Shown: piece after piece, positions 51,244 through 60,434 of the stretch
Layout of the letters: the number at the start of each line of letters is the position of its first letter
How positions within the stretch are numbered: the stretch's first letter is position 1
Origin: Pelagihabitans sp965238025
GTDB taxonomy: Bacteria > Bacteroidota > Bacteroidia > Flavobacteriales > Flavobacteriaceae
Direction of reading: 5' to 3'
Length of the DNA: 64,000 nucleotides
Assembly (NCBI GenBank): GCA_965238025.1
Contig: OZ250162.1
Location: forward strand, 3,968,001-4,032,000
Made by a program: the position numbers and the translations under genes
Notes under the pieces: model-generated
What the model saw: the letters and a program-made list of their open reading frames with translations, nothing else
Told to the model about the DNA's origin: nothing
Database searches by the model: none

Positions 51244-53739
51244 TTAATTCACCATAAATAGCGCATTGGCAAAAAACAATTTTCCATTTTCCCAGAAGCC
51301 TCTAAACAAGGGATTATCTATCATATAAACTATAGCGCCACTACCATGTTTCTCTACTCCGAAGACTAGGCTATTCGCTATTCTCTTTTGTGCTTCGCTG
51401 CCGGCAAAACCAGAAATGGGATTTGTATTGTCTTCCTCAAGATATACAACGGAACCATTATCCAAATAATCATAGGCCTCCGCCCCAAGTTTTAGGGTAA
51501 AATAGCTGTCTTCGTACCCATAAGCAAGCGGGTGGGTAGCATCTACCTTTGTTTTAAAAATAGCCCCGGTAATGACCTTTTTAATCTGGTCTCGTTCTGT
51601 TTCATCATACGCCTGAACGGTAATAGTACTGTCTTTCTTATTTTCTTTAGGCTTTAAACCAAATCCGTTTTCTCCCGTAAGGTTTTTTATGGATCCGCCC
51701 ATTGCAATTAATTTCCCGCCATTTTCGACCCATTCCTTGAGGTCCCTTAATTTTGATTCGTTTAAAAAGCTTTTGTATCCTCGTCCTCCGGGAAGTATGA
51801 GTACATCATAATCTGATAAATCAACTTGATTTACATACTCACTATCCAAAACAGCTACCGGATAATGCAATTGTTGTTCAAAAAAGTGCCATATTTCGCC
51901 AAATCGTAAGGTCGAAGTTGGCTTACCCGTAAGGACGGCTATCTTAAGGTCGGGAACCATTTGTACATAATTAGAGCCGAAATCTTTCCCGCTTTCTACA
52001 AAGCCGGTTGTAGTGGCTGTCAGATTTTTATTGTGTTTCTCGGCAGTTTCATCAAGGATTTTTAAAAAGTCTTTATTCGCAACGTTGTCGGCGCGGGTAA
52101 TTATAAGACTGCCCCGTTTATAATTTTGACCATCTATGGCGAAGGGTTTCATTGCATAACGTACCCTGACTTTTTGCCCTAATAAATCCGCTAAAAAACG
52201 GGCATCCTTCATACTGCTCCAATCTGTTAAAAATGCATACGCATTTTTATCCAGTGTATTTTTTGATCTTATTTTTTTGACAAAATCATTTGCCTGCATA
52301 GCTGTAGAAGAAGCTAGGGCTTCTAAGCCATAGGCATAGGGCAATGACCAAGCCGTGATGTCGTAGGTAACAGAATCACTCAACTTTGCTTTTGGTTCAA
52401 AGAATACTTTCACCAAAGTACCTTTCTTCTGGTCGGTGGAAACAATCAGGCTCTTTTCAGACGTTTTTACACTTCCTGTTTTTCCCGTTTTGTAATTGAA
52501 GCCTTTCAAGGTGGAATTGTTCCCAGAACCATACGTTATCTCGTGTTGGTCCAACAGTTTTGTAAGTGCATCCAACTTATCTACATCTCCATTTAAAACA
52601 TAGGTCTTGTATTTGAAATTCTTATTCCGATAGAATTTTTTAAACTCTGAATTAAGTTTTTTTGCGTTCTTCGCAGCCACTTCAACGGTAGAAAGTCCGG
52701 TGGTGTGGTGGTGTGCAATTCTATCTTTTAAGGTAAGCGTATCACCTATTCTGGTTACGATTCCTAAACCCGCTCGCCCGCTTCCGCCCTGTTCATAGGT
52801 CATTCCAATACCACCATTATACGTAGGATACGTATCTCCATAACTGGGATATAGCAAATCAAAAACTTCCTTGGTAAAATAAAACCACCCATTTGCATCA
52901 AAGTATTTGGCGTGGTTCTTGCCCATGGTTTCTTGAAAATCGCGTTGAAAATTAGTTATGACTTCATGAAAGGGCTCTGCCGCCGGCGCGAAATAATATG
53001 GATTATCCACCCCCTGCTCATGAAAATCTACATGCACATGGGGTAACCATTTGTTGAAAAATTTCAGCCGTTGTTGGCTCTCAACCTGTGTGAGCCAAGC
53101 CCAATCCCGATTCAAATCGAACATATAATGATTAGCACGGCCACTTTGCCATGGTTCATGGTGTTCTTTGCTATTTTGATCTACATTATTCGGGCTATTC
53201 TTGTATTGATTATACCAATTTACATAACGGTCACGGCCGTCAGGATTGATACAGGGGTCCATTATAACAATCGTATTCTTAAGATATTCCTTTTTAACAG
53301 TGAGCAAATCATACAAGGTCTGCATCGAAGCTTCGGTACTTACACTCTCATTGCCGTGCACATTATAACTTAACCACACGATTGCCTTTGAGGGTTCACC
53401 CTGCCCAATTGTGTTTTTCAAATGTTCGGTGCGGATATTCTCCAAATCAGCCATATTCCCTTCAGATGACAAATAGGCAACCATTAAAGGGCGACGTTCG
53501 CTGGTTTTCCCATATTCGTGTAACTGCACCTGATTAGGAACCGTGGTGGCCACATACTGATAATAATCCACTACCTCATGATGGCGGGTGAATCGGGTAC
53601 CCAACTCATAACCTAAAAATTCCGATGGAGATTTCAAGTCCTGCCCTGAAATAACAAACGAAAATATGAGGGTCAACGAAAGTATAAGTATTCTCAAACG
53701 ACAAAGTTTTAGTTGATTAATTCTAGATGGGTATTTCAA
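51244..53739 (-). CDS. M14 family zinc carboxypeptidase with C-terminal GATase-like domain
   Basis: Up to 831 residues. The M14 metal ligands are His128 and Glu131 in NVHGNESV, with a further His in HVHVDFHEQG and the substrate Arg/Asn regions around NPDGRDRYVNWYNQ. The C-terminal half (VAVLDSEYVNQVDLSDYDVL, LPGGRGYKSFL, ENGGKLIAMGGS) looks like a class I GATase-like fold. The frame has no ATG near its start: the first possible starts are TTG at 53739 or, preferably, TTG at 53697, which gives a clean signal peptide ending at VISGQ. The enzyme is probably exported and digests peptides. Single gene. Confidence 0.82.
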   Translation of the reverse strand: MKYPSRINQLKLCRLRILILSLTLIFSFVISGQDLKSPSEFLGYELGTRFTRHHEVVDYYQYVATTVPNQVQLHEYGKTSERRPLMVAYLSSEGNMADLENIRTEHLKNTIGQGEPSKAIVWLSYNVHGNESVSTEASMQTLYDLLTVKKEYLKNTIVIMDPCINPDGRDRYVNWYNQYKNSPNNVDQNSKEHHEPWQSGRANHYMFDLNRDWAWLTQVESQQRLKFFNKWLPHVHVDFHEQGVDNPYYFAPAAEPFHEVITNFQRDFQETMGKNHAKYFDANGWFYFTKEVFDLLYPSYGDTYPTYNGGIGMTYEQGGSGRAGLGIVTRIGDTLTLKDRIAHHHTTGLSTVEVAAKNAKKLNSEFKKFYRNKNFKYKTYVLNGDVDKLDALTKLLDQHEITYGSGNNSTLKGFNYKTGKTGSVKTSEKSLIVSTDQKKGTLVKVFFEPKAKLSDSVTYDITAWSLPYAYGLEALASSTAMQANDFVKKIRSKNTLDKNAYAFLTDWSSMKDARFLADLLGQKVRVRYAMKPFAIDGQNYKRGSLIITRADNVANKDFLKILDETAEKHNKNLTATTTGFVESGKDFGSNYVQMVPDLKIAVLTGKPTSTLRFGEIWHFFEQQLHYPVAVLDSEYVNQVDLSDYDVLILPGGRGYKSFLNESKLRDLKEWVENGGKLIAMGGSIKNLTGENGFGLKPKENKKDSTITVQAYDETERDQIKKVITGAIFKTKVDATHPLAYGYEDSYFTLKLGAEAYDYLDNGSVVYLEEDNTNPISGFAGSEAQKRIANSLVFGVEKHGSGAIVYMIDNPLFRGFWENGKLFFANALFMVN

Positions 53740-53800
53740 GAAGTTTTGCGCTTAACAGTAGCTTCCCGAGCCTCTCAAATCTAAAGAATAAATAACAAAA

Positions 53801-53825
53801 AACAGGGTAGATCCGATACCCTGTT
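53801..53825. terminator. stem-loop upstream of the M14 peptidase gene
   Basis: AACAGGGTA / TACCCTGTT around 7 nt. On the minus strand the stem is followed by six Ts, as in a terminator, yet it lies 62 bp before the M14 start and no upstream minus-strand gene is present. It may be an attenuator or a relic. Confidence 0.55.
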
Positions 53826-53908
53826 GAAAATCTTAGATTAAACCCATATTAAAGGAATTAACGTATTTTTAGGAGCGGAAAAAAACAAAGCGTTTTATAT
53901 TAGCCTTA

Positions 53909-54069
53909 GAGACTGTTTTGAAATATGTCGTTAGAATTGTTATGGCCTATTTTTGATGCAGAATGAGGTAAAATTTTTAAGCATAGCATCGCTACGGTTC
54001 AAAATTTTAACGAAATTAAGCGCAAAAAGAGGCTATAAGAAAATAATCTAGAGATTTCCAAACAGTCTC
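53909..54069. mobile_element. 161-bp MITE-like hairpin element, copy B
   Basis: Terminal inverted repeats GAGACTGTTTTGAAAT (left) and, in complement, GAGACTGTTTGGAAAT (right), flanked on both sides by TTA (53906-53908 and 54070-54072), a possible 3-bp target duplication. The interior is a 40-bp imperfect hairpin centred on TAGCATCGCTA. GAG termini and a TNA duplication are known for the IS1031 group of the IS5 family. No coding sequence. It lies 17 bp before the bshC ATG. Confidence 0.65.
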
Positions 54070-54086
54070 TTACCACTCAGATTTAT

Positions 54087-55688
54087 ATGGATATTGATTG
54101 TATACCCTTTAAGAATACCGGTTACTTTTCTAGTTTAATATGTGATTATATTGATGAAAACCCAGCACTAAGACCGTTTTACAATCGCTTTCCGCATCTT
54201 AAGAACTTTAAAGTACAACTTGAAGAAAAAGCAGCTCATTTTCCCGATACCCATAGGGCAGTTCTGCGTGATTCACTTGTTAACCAGTATTCGGGAACAA
54301 CGACTTCAAAAAAAACAAAACACAATATTCAGCTTCTTTCTGATCGAAAGACTTTCACCGTTGTCACAGGTCACCAGTTAAATCTCTTTACAGGGCCGTT
54401 GTACTTTTTGTATAAGATTATTTCCACCATTAATTTGACCGCACAGCTTAAAACAGCATATCCGGCGTACAATTTTGTGCCCGTATATTGGATGGCGACG
54501 GAGGACCACGATTTTGATGAAATCAATTACTTTAACCTCAGGGGAAAGAAACTACGCTGGAATAAAGATGTTAGCGGAGCTGTCGGCCGTTTAGAAACCA
54601 GCGGTTTGGACAAAGTTTTTGATGCGCTTAGCAGCGAAATGGGCAATAGTATGAATGCAGAAACCATAAAAGCGCTTTTTACCAAAGCTTATATAGCTCA
54701 CGATAATTTGACCAATGCCACCCGCTACTTGGCCAATGAACTTTTTGGTTCTTATGGGCTTGTAATTGTTGATGGCGATGATGCCAGCCTTAAAAAACTG
54801 CTCATCCCTTATGCCAAGAAAGATATTTTTGAGAATAGTGCCCACAAAGAAGTGACCCAGACTATTTCCGAATTAAAAGGATTGGAAGAAGCTTATGGTA
54901 TTCAGGTGAACCCAAGGGAAATCAATTATTTTTATTTAAAGGGTGCTATCAGGGAACGTCTTATTGAGCAAAACGGAAGTTTTTTTGTGAACGATACTGA
55001 TATTGTTTTTACAAGGGCGCAGCTCTTGGTCGAACTCGAAAACCACCCCGAACGCTTTTCGCCCAATGTGATTGCCCGCCCATTATACCAAGAGGTAATA
55101 CTGCCCAACCTTTGTTATATAGGGGGTGGAGGGGAAATCGCCTATTGGTTTGAATTGAAAGCCATGTTTGCTGCAATGCAAGTTCCCTTTCCCATATTAT
55201 TGCTCCGTAACTCTGCATTGGTAGTTACTAAAAAACAACGTGCTAAATTGGAGAAACTAAACGTATCCCCTGAAAATCTATTTCTAAAACAGCACAGTTT
55301 TATCAATAGAAAAATAAGGGAAATATCCAATATTAATATTGACTTAGGGCCACAGAAAAAACATCTTGAGGAACAGTTTTCGGCACTGCATGAATTGGCC
55401 GAACAGACGGATAAATCATTTTTGGGAGCCGTTAAGGCGCAAGAGGTAAAACAGAAAAAAGGACTTGATAATCTGGAAAAGCGCCTGCTTCGAGCGCAAA
55501 AACGCAAACTGAAGGATCATGTTGTACGTATGACCGAACTGCAAAATGAACTATTCCCAAACCAGTCACTGCAAGAGCGTAATCAGAACTTTTCAGAATT
55601 GTATTTAGAACTGGGCGAAAAACTGATTCCAATGCTTATAAATGCACTTGAGCCATTAAAAATGGAGTTTCTAGTATTGAAATATTAA
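54087..55688 (+). CDS. bshC: bacillithiol biosynthesis cysteine-adding enzyme BshC
   Basis: 533 residues, the normal length for BshC, which adds cysteine to glucosaminyl-malate in the last step of bacillithiol synthesis. Recognisable parts are the N-terminal RPFYNRFPHLKNF, VTGHQLNLFTGPLYFLYKI (nucleotide-binding HxGH-like region), PVYWMATEDHDFDEI and the C-terminal coiled-coil near 400-500 (LGAVKAQEVKQKKGLDNLEK). Cytoplasmic. BshA and BshB must be encoded elsewhere. Its TAA shares the palindrome TTAA with the stop of the convergent DUF922 gene. Confidence 0.93.
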   Translation: MDIDCIPFKNTGYFSSLICDYIDENPALRPFYNRFPHLKNFKVQLEEKAAHFPDTHRAVLRDSLVNQYSGTTTSKKTKHNIQLLSDRKTFTVVTGHQLNLFTGPLYFLYKIISTINLTAQLKTAYPAYNFVPVYWMATEDHDFDEINYFNLRGKKLRWNKDVSGAVGRLETSGLDKVFDALSSEMGNSMNAETIKALFTKAYIAHDNLTNATRYLANELFGSYGLVIVDGDDASLKKLLIPYAKKDIFENSAHKEVTQTISELKGLEEAYGIQVNPREINYFYLKGAIRERLIEQNGSFFVNDTDIVFTRAQLLVELENHPERFSPNVIARPLYQEVILPNLCYIGGGGEIAYWFELKAMFAAMQVPFPILLLRNSALVVTKKQRAKLEKLNVSPENLFLKQHSFINRKIREISNINIDLGPQKKHLEEQFSALHELAEQTDKSFLGAVKAQEVKQKKGLDNLEKRLLRAQKRKLKDHVVRMTELQNELFPNQSLQERNQNFSELYLELGEKLIPMLINALEPLKMEFLVLKY

Positions 55689-56215
55689 TCTTCGTCCAGA
55701 AGATCATTGATCCTTTTGTTCCAGAATTCTTGACGGCTCAAATCCCTTGAGAAATTGGTATCCTTGTCATATTCATTCTGAAATTCGTTCATTCGAGCAT
55801 TAATCTCCTTATAAATTGCCTTTACCTCCTTCCGGACATCCTTGGTAAACTTGGTTGTTGCCATAAGCTTTCGCATTTTTCGGGCAAAGATTTCCGAAAT
55901 ATCAAAATGCCGCTGTTCATGCTCCAAAATGGTTGCATTCACCAAGGTTGGGTTATACCATGACTTATTGGGATAAAAATGGGCGGTTACGCTAAAATCA
56001 ATTTCGACCTCATCTTCTAATGAGCTTGAAGAAAACTTATAGGTAATGCCACTGGCAGTTATTGCAGCCGCTCTTTCATTGGTTGGCAATCCTTTAAAAT
56101 CATCCCAAGAAAGTCTCAAATCAGATGACCAAGGGATGACATCGTATTCCTGCGCTGGACAAAAAGTTAGCCAACTCAAAAAAACAATAGGGCATATAAT
56201 TTTTAGAGCTCCCAA
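55685..56215 (-). CDS. DUF922-like secreted putative zinc peptidase
   Basis: 176 residues with a signal peptide ending at CPAQ. The HExxH-type metal site is HEQRH (His99, Glu100, His103) in ATILEHEQRHFDISEIFARK, with the N-terminal VIPWSSDLRLSWDDFKGLP typical of the DUF922 family of predicted secreted proteases. Overlaps the upstream osmC-like gene by 13 bp, so they are co-translated. Confidence 0.8.
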   Translation of the reverse strand: MGALKIICPIVFLSWLTFCPAQEYDVIPWSSDLRLSWDDFKGLPTNERAAAITASGITYKFSSSSLEDEVEIDFSVTAHFYPNKSWYNPTLVNATILEHEQRHFDISEIFARKMRKLMATTKFTKDVRKEVKAIYKEINARMNEFQNEYDKDTNFSRDLSRQEFWNKRINDLLDED

Positions 56216-56607
56216 TGGAATAAGATTTCTTTTTCAATGTCTGGGTGCAAACTGTGATGAACGGGGCAAGTATTCGCAGTATGGATTAAAATTTTTCGCT
56301 CCTTCTCTGTCGCATTGGCAGGAAGGCTCAATTTTACCTCGATTTTAGAAATTCTTCTGGGATTTGCGGCCATATGTTTGGTAACCTCTGCCGTAGCGCC
56401 TGTCAAATCAACATCTAAAACCCTTGACTTTATACCCATCATCGTCAACATGCAACTTGCCAGACCTGTGGCGACGGTATCAGTGGGCGAAAAAGCCTGT
56501 CCTAAACCGTTATTATCAACAGGGGCGTCTGTAATAAAGGTATCACCTGAACGCAAGTGTTCACTAGTTGCTCTTAAATCGCCATTATAGGTTACTTTAG
56601 AAGTCAT
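56203..56607 (-). CDS. OsmC/Ohr family protein
   Basis: 134 residues of the OsmC-like peroxidase fold. The two redox Cys of the family are present: Cys52 in ATGLASCMLTMMG and Cys114 in ANTCPVHHSL. Members reduce organic hydroperoxides with thiol reductants, possibly bacillithiol or dihydrolipoyl proteins in this organism. It is 3 bp downstream of the LysM protein gene and overlaps the DUF922 gene. Confidence 0.9.
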   Translation of the reverse strand: MTSKVTYNGDLRATSEHLRSGDTFITDAPVDNNGLGQAFSPTDTVATGLASCMLTMMGIKSRVLDVDLTGATAEVTKHMAANPRRISKIEVKLSLPANATEKERKILIHTANTCPVHHSLHPDIEKEILFHWEL

Positions 56608-56610
56608 TGG

Positions 56611-58776
56611 CTAAGGGTTAATTTGTTTAATGCGCATATTCTTGTACGACATAATGTAGGCAGATCTATTAAAATAGCCTGATTCTATATCTTTTTCATA
56701 ACTAAATTTATTGCCATTATACTCGGTTTCCCCTATGAGTTTGGAAATGGCGAACATATCGTTCTTATAGGCCAGTTTTAATAAAAGGTCATACGTAATA
56801 TCAAAACCACGAATGGCAAACCGATCCGGTTTGTTACCAAAACGCTTTTCGTATCGTTTTATAAAGGAATTATTCCCCACCTCACGATATACTGAGGGGT
56901 AGGTAAAATTCAAATTCGATAAATGCGAAACAGATACGGCATCGTTGTCAAATGCCTTATTGCGATTTGTTGTAAACATGCGTACGATAGTTTCCTTGGT
57001 ATTGTTAGAGTTCAGAATTGAGCTTACGCTAGGGACCAGCCTTTCGTTATCTGTTTCTAAAAACACCCAATTCTCCTGCTCAGTAGCGAGCAACTCCGTA
57101 AATTTTTCCAAATCCATCGAAATATTCTTTTCTTCCTCCAACAACTCCACTCTTCGGGCCTCGGGAAAACGATGCATAATCATCTTGGCGACCGTATCGT
57201 TCTTTGCATCTGCAATTACGATGATATTCTTGTCAACGGCCAGCGAATCCATATACGTAAACATTTTGTTTCGCAATACTTGTTGCGGCGTGTAGGTAAA
57301 GAACACATTGGGCATACTGGCTCCACTTCGAACAGGGATCGGAGCCAAGACCGGGACTTGTACATTGGAAGCCTTCGCTGCAACTTCCTGCACCGAGGGA
57401 ACATCCAAAGGACCAAAAATGGCGCTATATTCGGCCAAATTCTCCCGTGCAAGGAGTTCCCTTGTTTTCGCTATGCTCAGCTCATTATCAAGGGTTTTAA
57501 CGTCAATAGAAACACCCATGTCGGCAATAGAATCCATGGCAATCAGGGCACCAGAATATAAACCTAGGCTAGCCGCAACATCATTTCTTCGTTGAATGGT
57601 ACTTTCTAAGGATTCCTTATCTGTCATGTCCATCTTGTCCAAACGAAAAGGTAGCATAAACAGCACCTTAGGCCTTACACTCGGATTAATGCTATCCAAC
57701 AAATTAATTTTATCCAATACCAGGGAGTTACGAACTTCAAAATCCCCAGTTTGTTTTTTCGGAAGTTTTAAGACCATCCCTGCTTTTAAACCGTCCTTCA
57801 AAGCTGGGTTCAATGCCAAAAGTTCACGATAGGTAATGCCCAATTTTCTAGTTAGGTTATACTCCGTTTGCTTGGGCTTAACCTCATAAAATATGAAATT
57901 GTCCGTATTTACGGTACCGGCATCTATTTTTCGTTCTGGCACCCGGATTACCATTCCTTCCTTTAAACCACCTTTCTCGGTAATTTCAGGATTTAACCGT
58001 ATGATTTCATCTGCTTTAACACCAAACTTTTTTTCCAGCTGGTAAAAGTTCATTTTTGGGGGAACGGTATAAGAAACGAACAACTTGGTTTCTTGATTTT
58101 TTAGGGAACCTCCAGCTTTCTTGGGTAATTTTAATTCTTGACCTTCAGCCAAGTAATTGCTCGTCTTTGATAAGGTAGGATTCAAGTCCACCAAACTATC
58201 AATAGTAATACCGTATTTGTGGGCAATGCTCCATCGGGTTTCCTTTGCTGCTACGGTATAGGTTTCGAAATCGTTTGGATCCATTGTTACGACATCCTTA
58301 GGGGCTACCCTCCTATATTTTGGAATCCGTAATACCATTTTCTTTTTCAACTGCACCGAATAAAGATCACGATTGTACCTTTTTATATCTTCCTCGGTAA
58401 TATTATATCTTTTGGAAATGCCATAGAGCGTTTCCTTGCGTTTTACCTTATGCGATGTAAAGCCATAAGGCTCTTCTTGCTCCTCGGCACTTTCCGATTC
58501 TGAAGCTGTAGTAGTTGTCTGCGGGCTTGTGGTCGGTGGTATTTTGGCCTTATCCTTTGGAATTACCAAAATGGTGTTCGGCGTAAGACCCTGTCCTGCT
58601 TTTATTTCCTTATTATAGGTGAGGATATCTGCTGGGGATACGTTATACTGTTTTGCTACCTGCTCTAAGCTTTCCCCTTTTTTTACCTTATGGGTAGTGA
58701 ATTTTTGGGCTGTCGCCTTGCAGCTAAACAGCACAAAAAATAGCAGTAAAATGATATTTTTATATAATCCTTTCAT
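56611..58776 (-). CDS. LysM-repeat protein with C-terminal periplasmic-binding (PBP1-like) domain
   Basis: 721 residues from the ATG at 58776. Lipoprotein signal (LFSC) then five LysM-type repeats between residues 25 and 345: THKVKKGESLEQVAKQY, SHKVKRKETLYGISKRY, YTVAAKETRWSIAHKY, YTVPPKMNFYQLEKKF and YEVKPKQTEYNLTRKLG. The C-terminal 350 residues (KVLFMLPFRLDKMDM, IFGPLDVPSVQEVAAKASN, VPVLAPIPVRSGAS, RFAIRGFDITYDLLLKLAY) are a type 1 periplasmic-binding fold as in amino acid ABC receptors and LpoA. Peptidoglycan binding is implied by LysM; the role may be as an LpoA-like regulator of cell wall synthesis. It starts 2 bp after guaA. Confidence 0.85.
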   Translation of the reverse strand: MKGLYKNIILLLFFVLFSCKATAQKFTTHKVKKGESLEQVAKQYNVSPADILTYNKEIKAGQGLTPNTILVIPKDKAKIPPTTSPQTTTTASESESAEEQEEPYGFTSHKVKRKETLYGISKRYNITEEDIKRYNRDLYSVQLKKKMVLRIPKYRRVAPKDVVTMDPNDFETYTVAAKETRWSIAHKYGITIDSLVDLNPTLSKTSNYLAEGQELKLPKKAGGSLKNQETKLFVSYTVPPKMNFYQLEKKFGVKADEIIRLNPEITEKGGLKEGMVIRVPERKIDAGTVNTDNFIFYEVKPKQTEYNLTRKLGITYRELLALNPALKDGLKAGMVLKLPKKQTGDFEVRNSLVLDKINLLDSINPSVRPKVLFMLPFRLDKMDMTDKESLESTIQRRNDVAASLGLYSGALIAMDSIADMGVSIDVKTLDNELSIAKTRELLARENLAEYSAIFGPLDVPSVQEVAAKASNVQVPVLAPIPVRSGASMPNVFFTYTPQQVLRNKMFTYMDSLAVDKNIIVIADAKNDTVAKMIMHRFPEARRVELLEEEKNISMDLEKFTELLATEQENWVFLETDNERLVPSVSSILNSNNTKETIVRMFTTNRNKAFDNDAVSVSHLSNLNFTYPSVYREVGNNSFIKRYEKRFGNKPDRFAIRGFDITYDLLLKLAYKNDMFAISKLIGETEYNGNKFSYEKDIESGYFNRSAYIMSYKNMRIKQINP

Positions 58777-58778
58777 AA

Positions 58779-60311
58779 TTATTCCCATTCTATGGTTGCA
58801 GGTGGTTTTGAGCTGATGTCATATACAACCCTATTTACACCCGGTACTTTATTGATGATATCGTTAGATGTCTTTTGTAAAAATTCGTAAGGGAGGTTTA
58901 CCCAATCTGCGGTCATACCATCGGTACTTTCAACGGCTCGTAAAGCTACGCATTTTTCATAAGTGCGTTCATCGCCCATTACCCCTACACTATTTACGGG
59001 TAAAAGCATGGCTCCGGCCTGCCAGACCTTATTGTAAAGCCCCCAATCTCGCAATCCTTGAATAAAAATATGGTCCACTTCTTGTAAAATGGCCACTTTT
59101 TCCCGGGTAATGTCCCCAAGTATACGAATTGCCAATCCCGGACCTGGAAAGGGGTGCCTTCCCAGACGTTCATCACCAACATCCATACTGGCGCCTACCC
59201 TACGGACTTCATCCTTAAACAACATTTTTAAAGGCTCCACTACTTTTAATTTCATAAAATCGGGTAATCCGCCCACATTATGATGACTTTTAATGGTAGC
59301 GGATGGCCCACCCGTTGCCGATACCGATTCAATAACATCCGGATAAATGGTACCTTGCGCCAACCATTTGGCATCTTCTATCAAATGTGATTCATCGTCA
59401 AAAACTTCGATAAAAACACGCCCGATAATCTTTCTTTTTGTTTCGGGGTCACTTTCCCCAGCCAATTCATCCAAAAAGCGTGCCGAAGCATCTACGCCCT
59501 TAACATTAAGGCCCATGCCTTTGTATTGCTCTAAAACCTCTTCGAACTCATTTTTTCGCAGAAGTCCGTTGTTTACAAAAATACAATGCAAATGGGATCC
59601 GATTGCCTTGTGGAGCAGCACCGCAGCCACGGTGGAATCTACCCCTCCGGAAAGCCCTAAAATCACTTTGTCATTGCCAATTTTTTCTTTGAGTTCCGTA
59701 ACGGTCTTTTCCACAAATGCATCTGGTGTCCATGTTTGTTTGAGTCCTGCAATATGCACCAAAAAATTCTCTAGCAACTGTTTCCCTTGTTTGGTATGGT
59801 ACACTTCTGGGTGAAACTGAATACAATAGGTATCCTCCCCATTAAACTTAAAAGCAGCATTTTTAACATCATTGGTACTGGCAAGAAGTGTTGTATTTTC
59901 TGGAAGTTGTTTGATCGTGTCGGCGTGACTCATCCAAACCTGTGATCCTTCCGAAATTTCGTAGAAAAAGGGTTCTGAATTTGAAATGGCCGTCAAGTTC
60001 GCCCTACCGTATTCGCGTGTATTTGATTTTTCAACGTTTCCTCCATTAAAATGAGCTAAATATTGCGCTCCATAACAAATGCCCAATAATGGTTTTTTCC
60101 CTTTTATTTCGGACAAGTCTGGATGCGGTGCATCATCTGCACGTACCGAATAGGGCGATCCTGAAAGTATGACCGCATCATATTCAGAAAGGTCTTTAGG
60201 AGGATTGTTAAAAGGTTTGATTTCAGAAAAAATATTAAGCTCTCGAACACGTCTACCGATAAGTTGGGTATACTGGGAACCGAAGTCAAGAATCAGGACT
60301 TTGTTTTGCAT
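58779..60311 (-). CDS. guaA: GMP synthase (glutamine-hydrolysing)
   Basis: 510 residues from the ATG at 60311. N-terminal class I glutamine amidotransferase: nucleophile Cys79 in GICYGAQYLA and HPEVYH; ATP-pyrophosphatase domain with LGLSGGVDSTVAA; C-terminal dimerisation domain with HPFPGPGLAIRILG and NRVVYDISSKPPATIEWE. It converts XMP to GMP. It is followed after 2 bp by the LysM gene, so the operon guaA-lysM-osmC-DUF922 mixes nucleotide, envelope and peroxide genes. A -7-like TATTTTTG (60315-60322, minus strand) almost touches the ATG. Confidence 0.95.
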   Translation of the reverse strand: MQNKVLILDFGSQYTQLIGRRVRELNIFSEIKPFNNPPKDLSEYDAVILSGSPYSVRADDAPHPDLSEIKGKKPLLGICYGAQYLAHFNGGNVEKSNTREYGRANLTAISNSEPFFYEISEGSQVWMSHADTIKQLPENTTLLASTNDVKNAAFKFNGEDTYCIQFHPEVYHTKQGKQLLENFLVHIAGLKQTWTPDAFVEKTVTELKEKIGNDKVILGLSGGVDSTVAAVLLHKAIGSHLHCIFVNNGLLRKNEFEEVLEQYKGMGLNVKGVDASARFLDELAGESDPETKRKIIGRVFIEVFDDESHLIEDAKWLAQGTIYPDVIESVSATGGPSATIKSHHNVGGLPDFMKLKVVEPLKMLFKDEVRRVGASMDVGDERLGRHPFPGPGLAIRILGDITREKVAILQEVDHIFIQGLRDWGLYNKVWQAGAMLLPVNSVGVMGDERTYEKCVALRAVESTDGMTADWVNLPYEFLQKTSNDIINKVPGVNRVVYDISSKPPATIEWE

Positions 60312-60314
60312 GCG

Positions 60315-60322
60315 CAAAAATA
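60315..60322 (-). promoter_or_regulatory. -7 element touching the guaA start
   Basis: TATTTTTG matches TAnnTTTG and lies only 3 bp before the guaA ATG, which would give a transcript starting at or near the start codon (leaderless). Confidence 0.4.
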
Positions 60323-60434
60323 GGAAAATGGAAAATTTGTGGAAGTTTTCTACCTAGATATTTACAATAGGTTTTTAACACAGTGTTGAAAATGTCCAAA
60401 GGAAAAGTTTATCTTTAAGACAAACCAAACACCT

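Noticed and set aside
59347..59814. Long open frame antisense to guaA (155 codons)
   Set aside because: It lies fully inside a highly conserved gene, has biased composition and no independent signals; a shadow frame.
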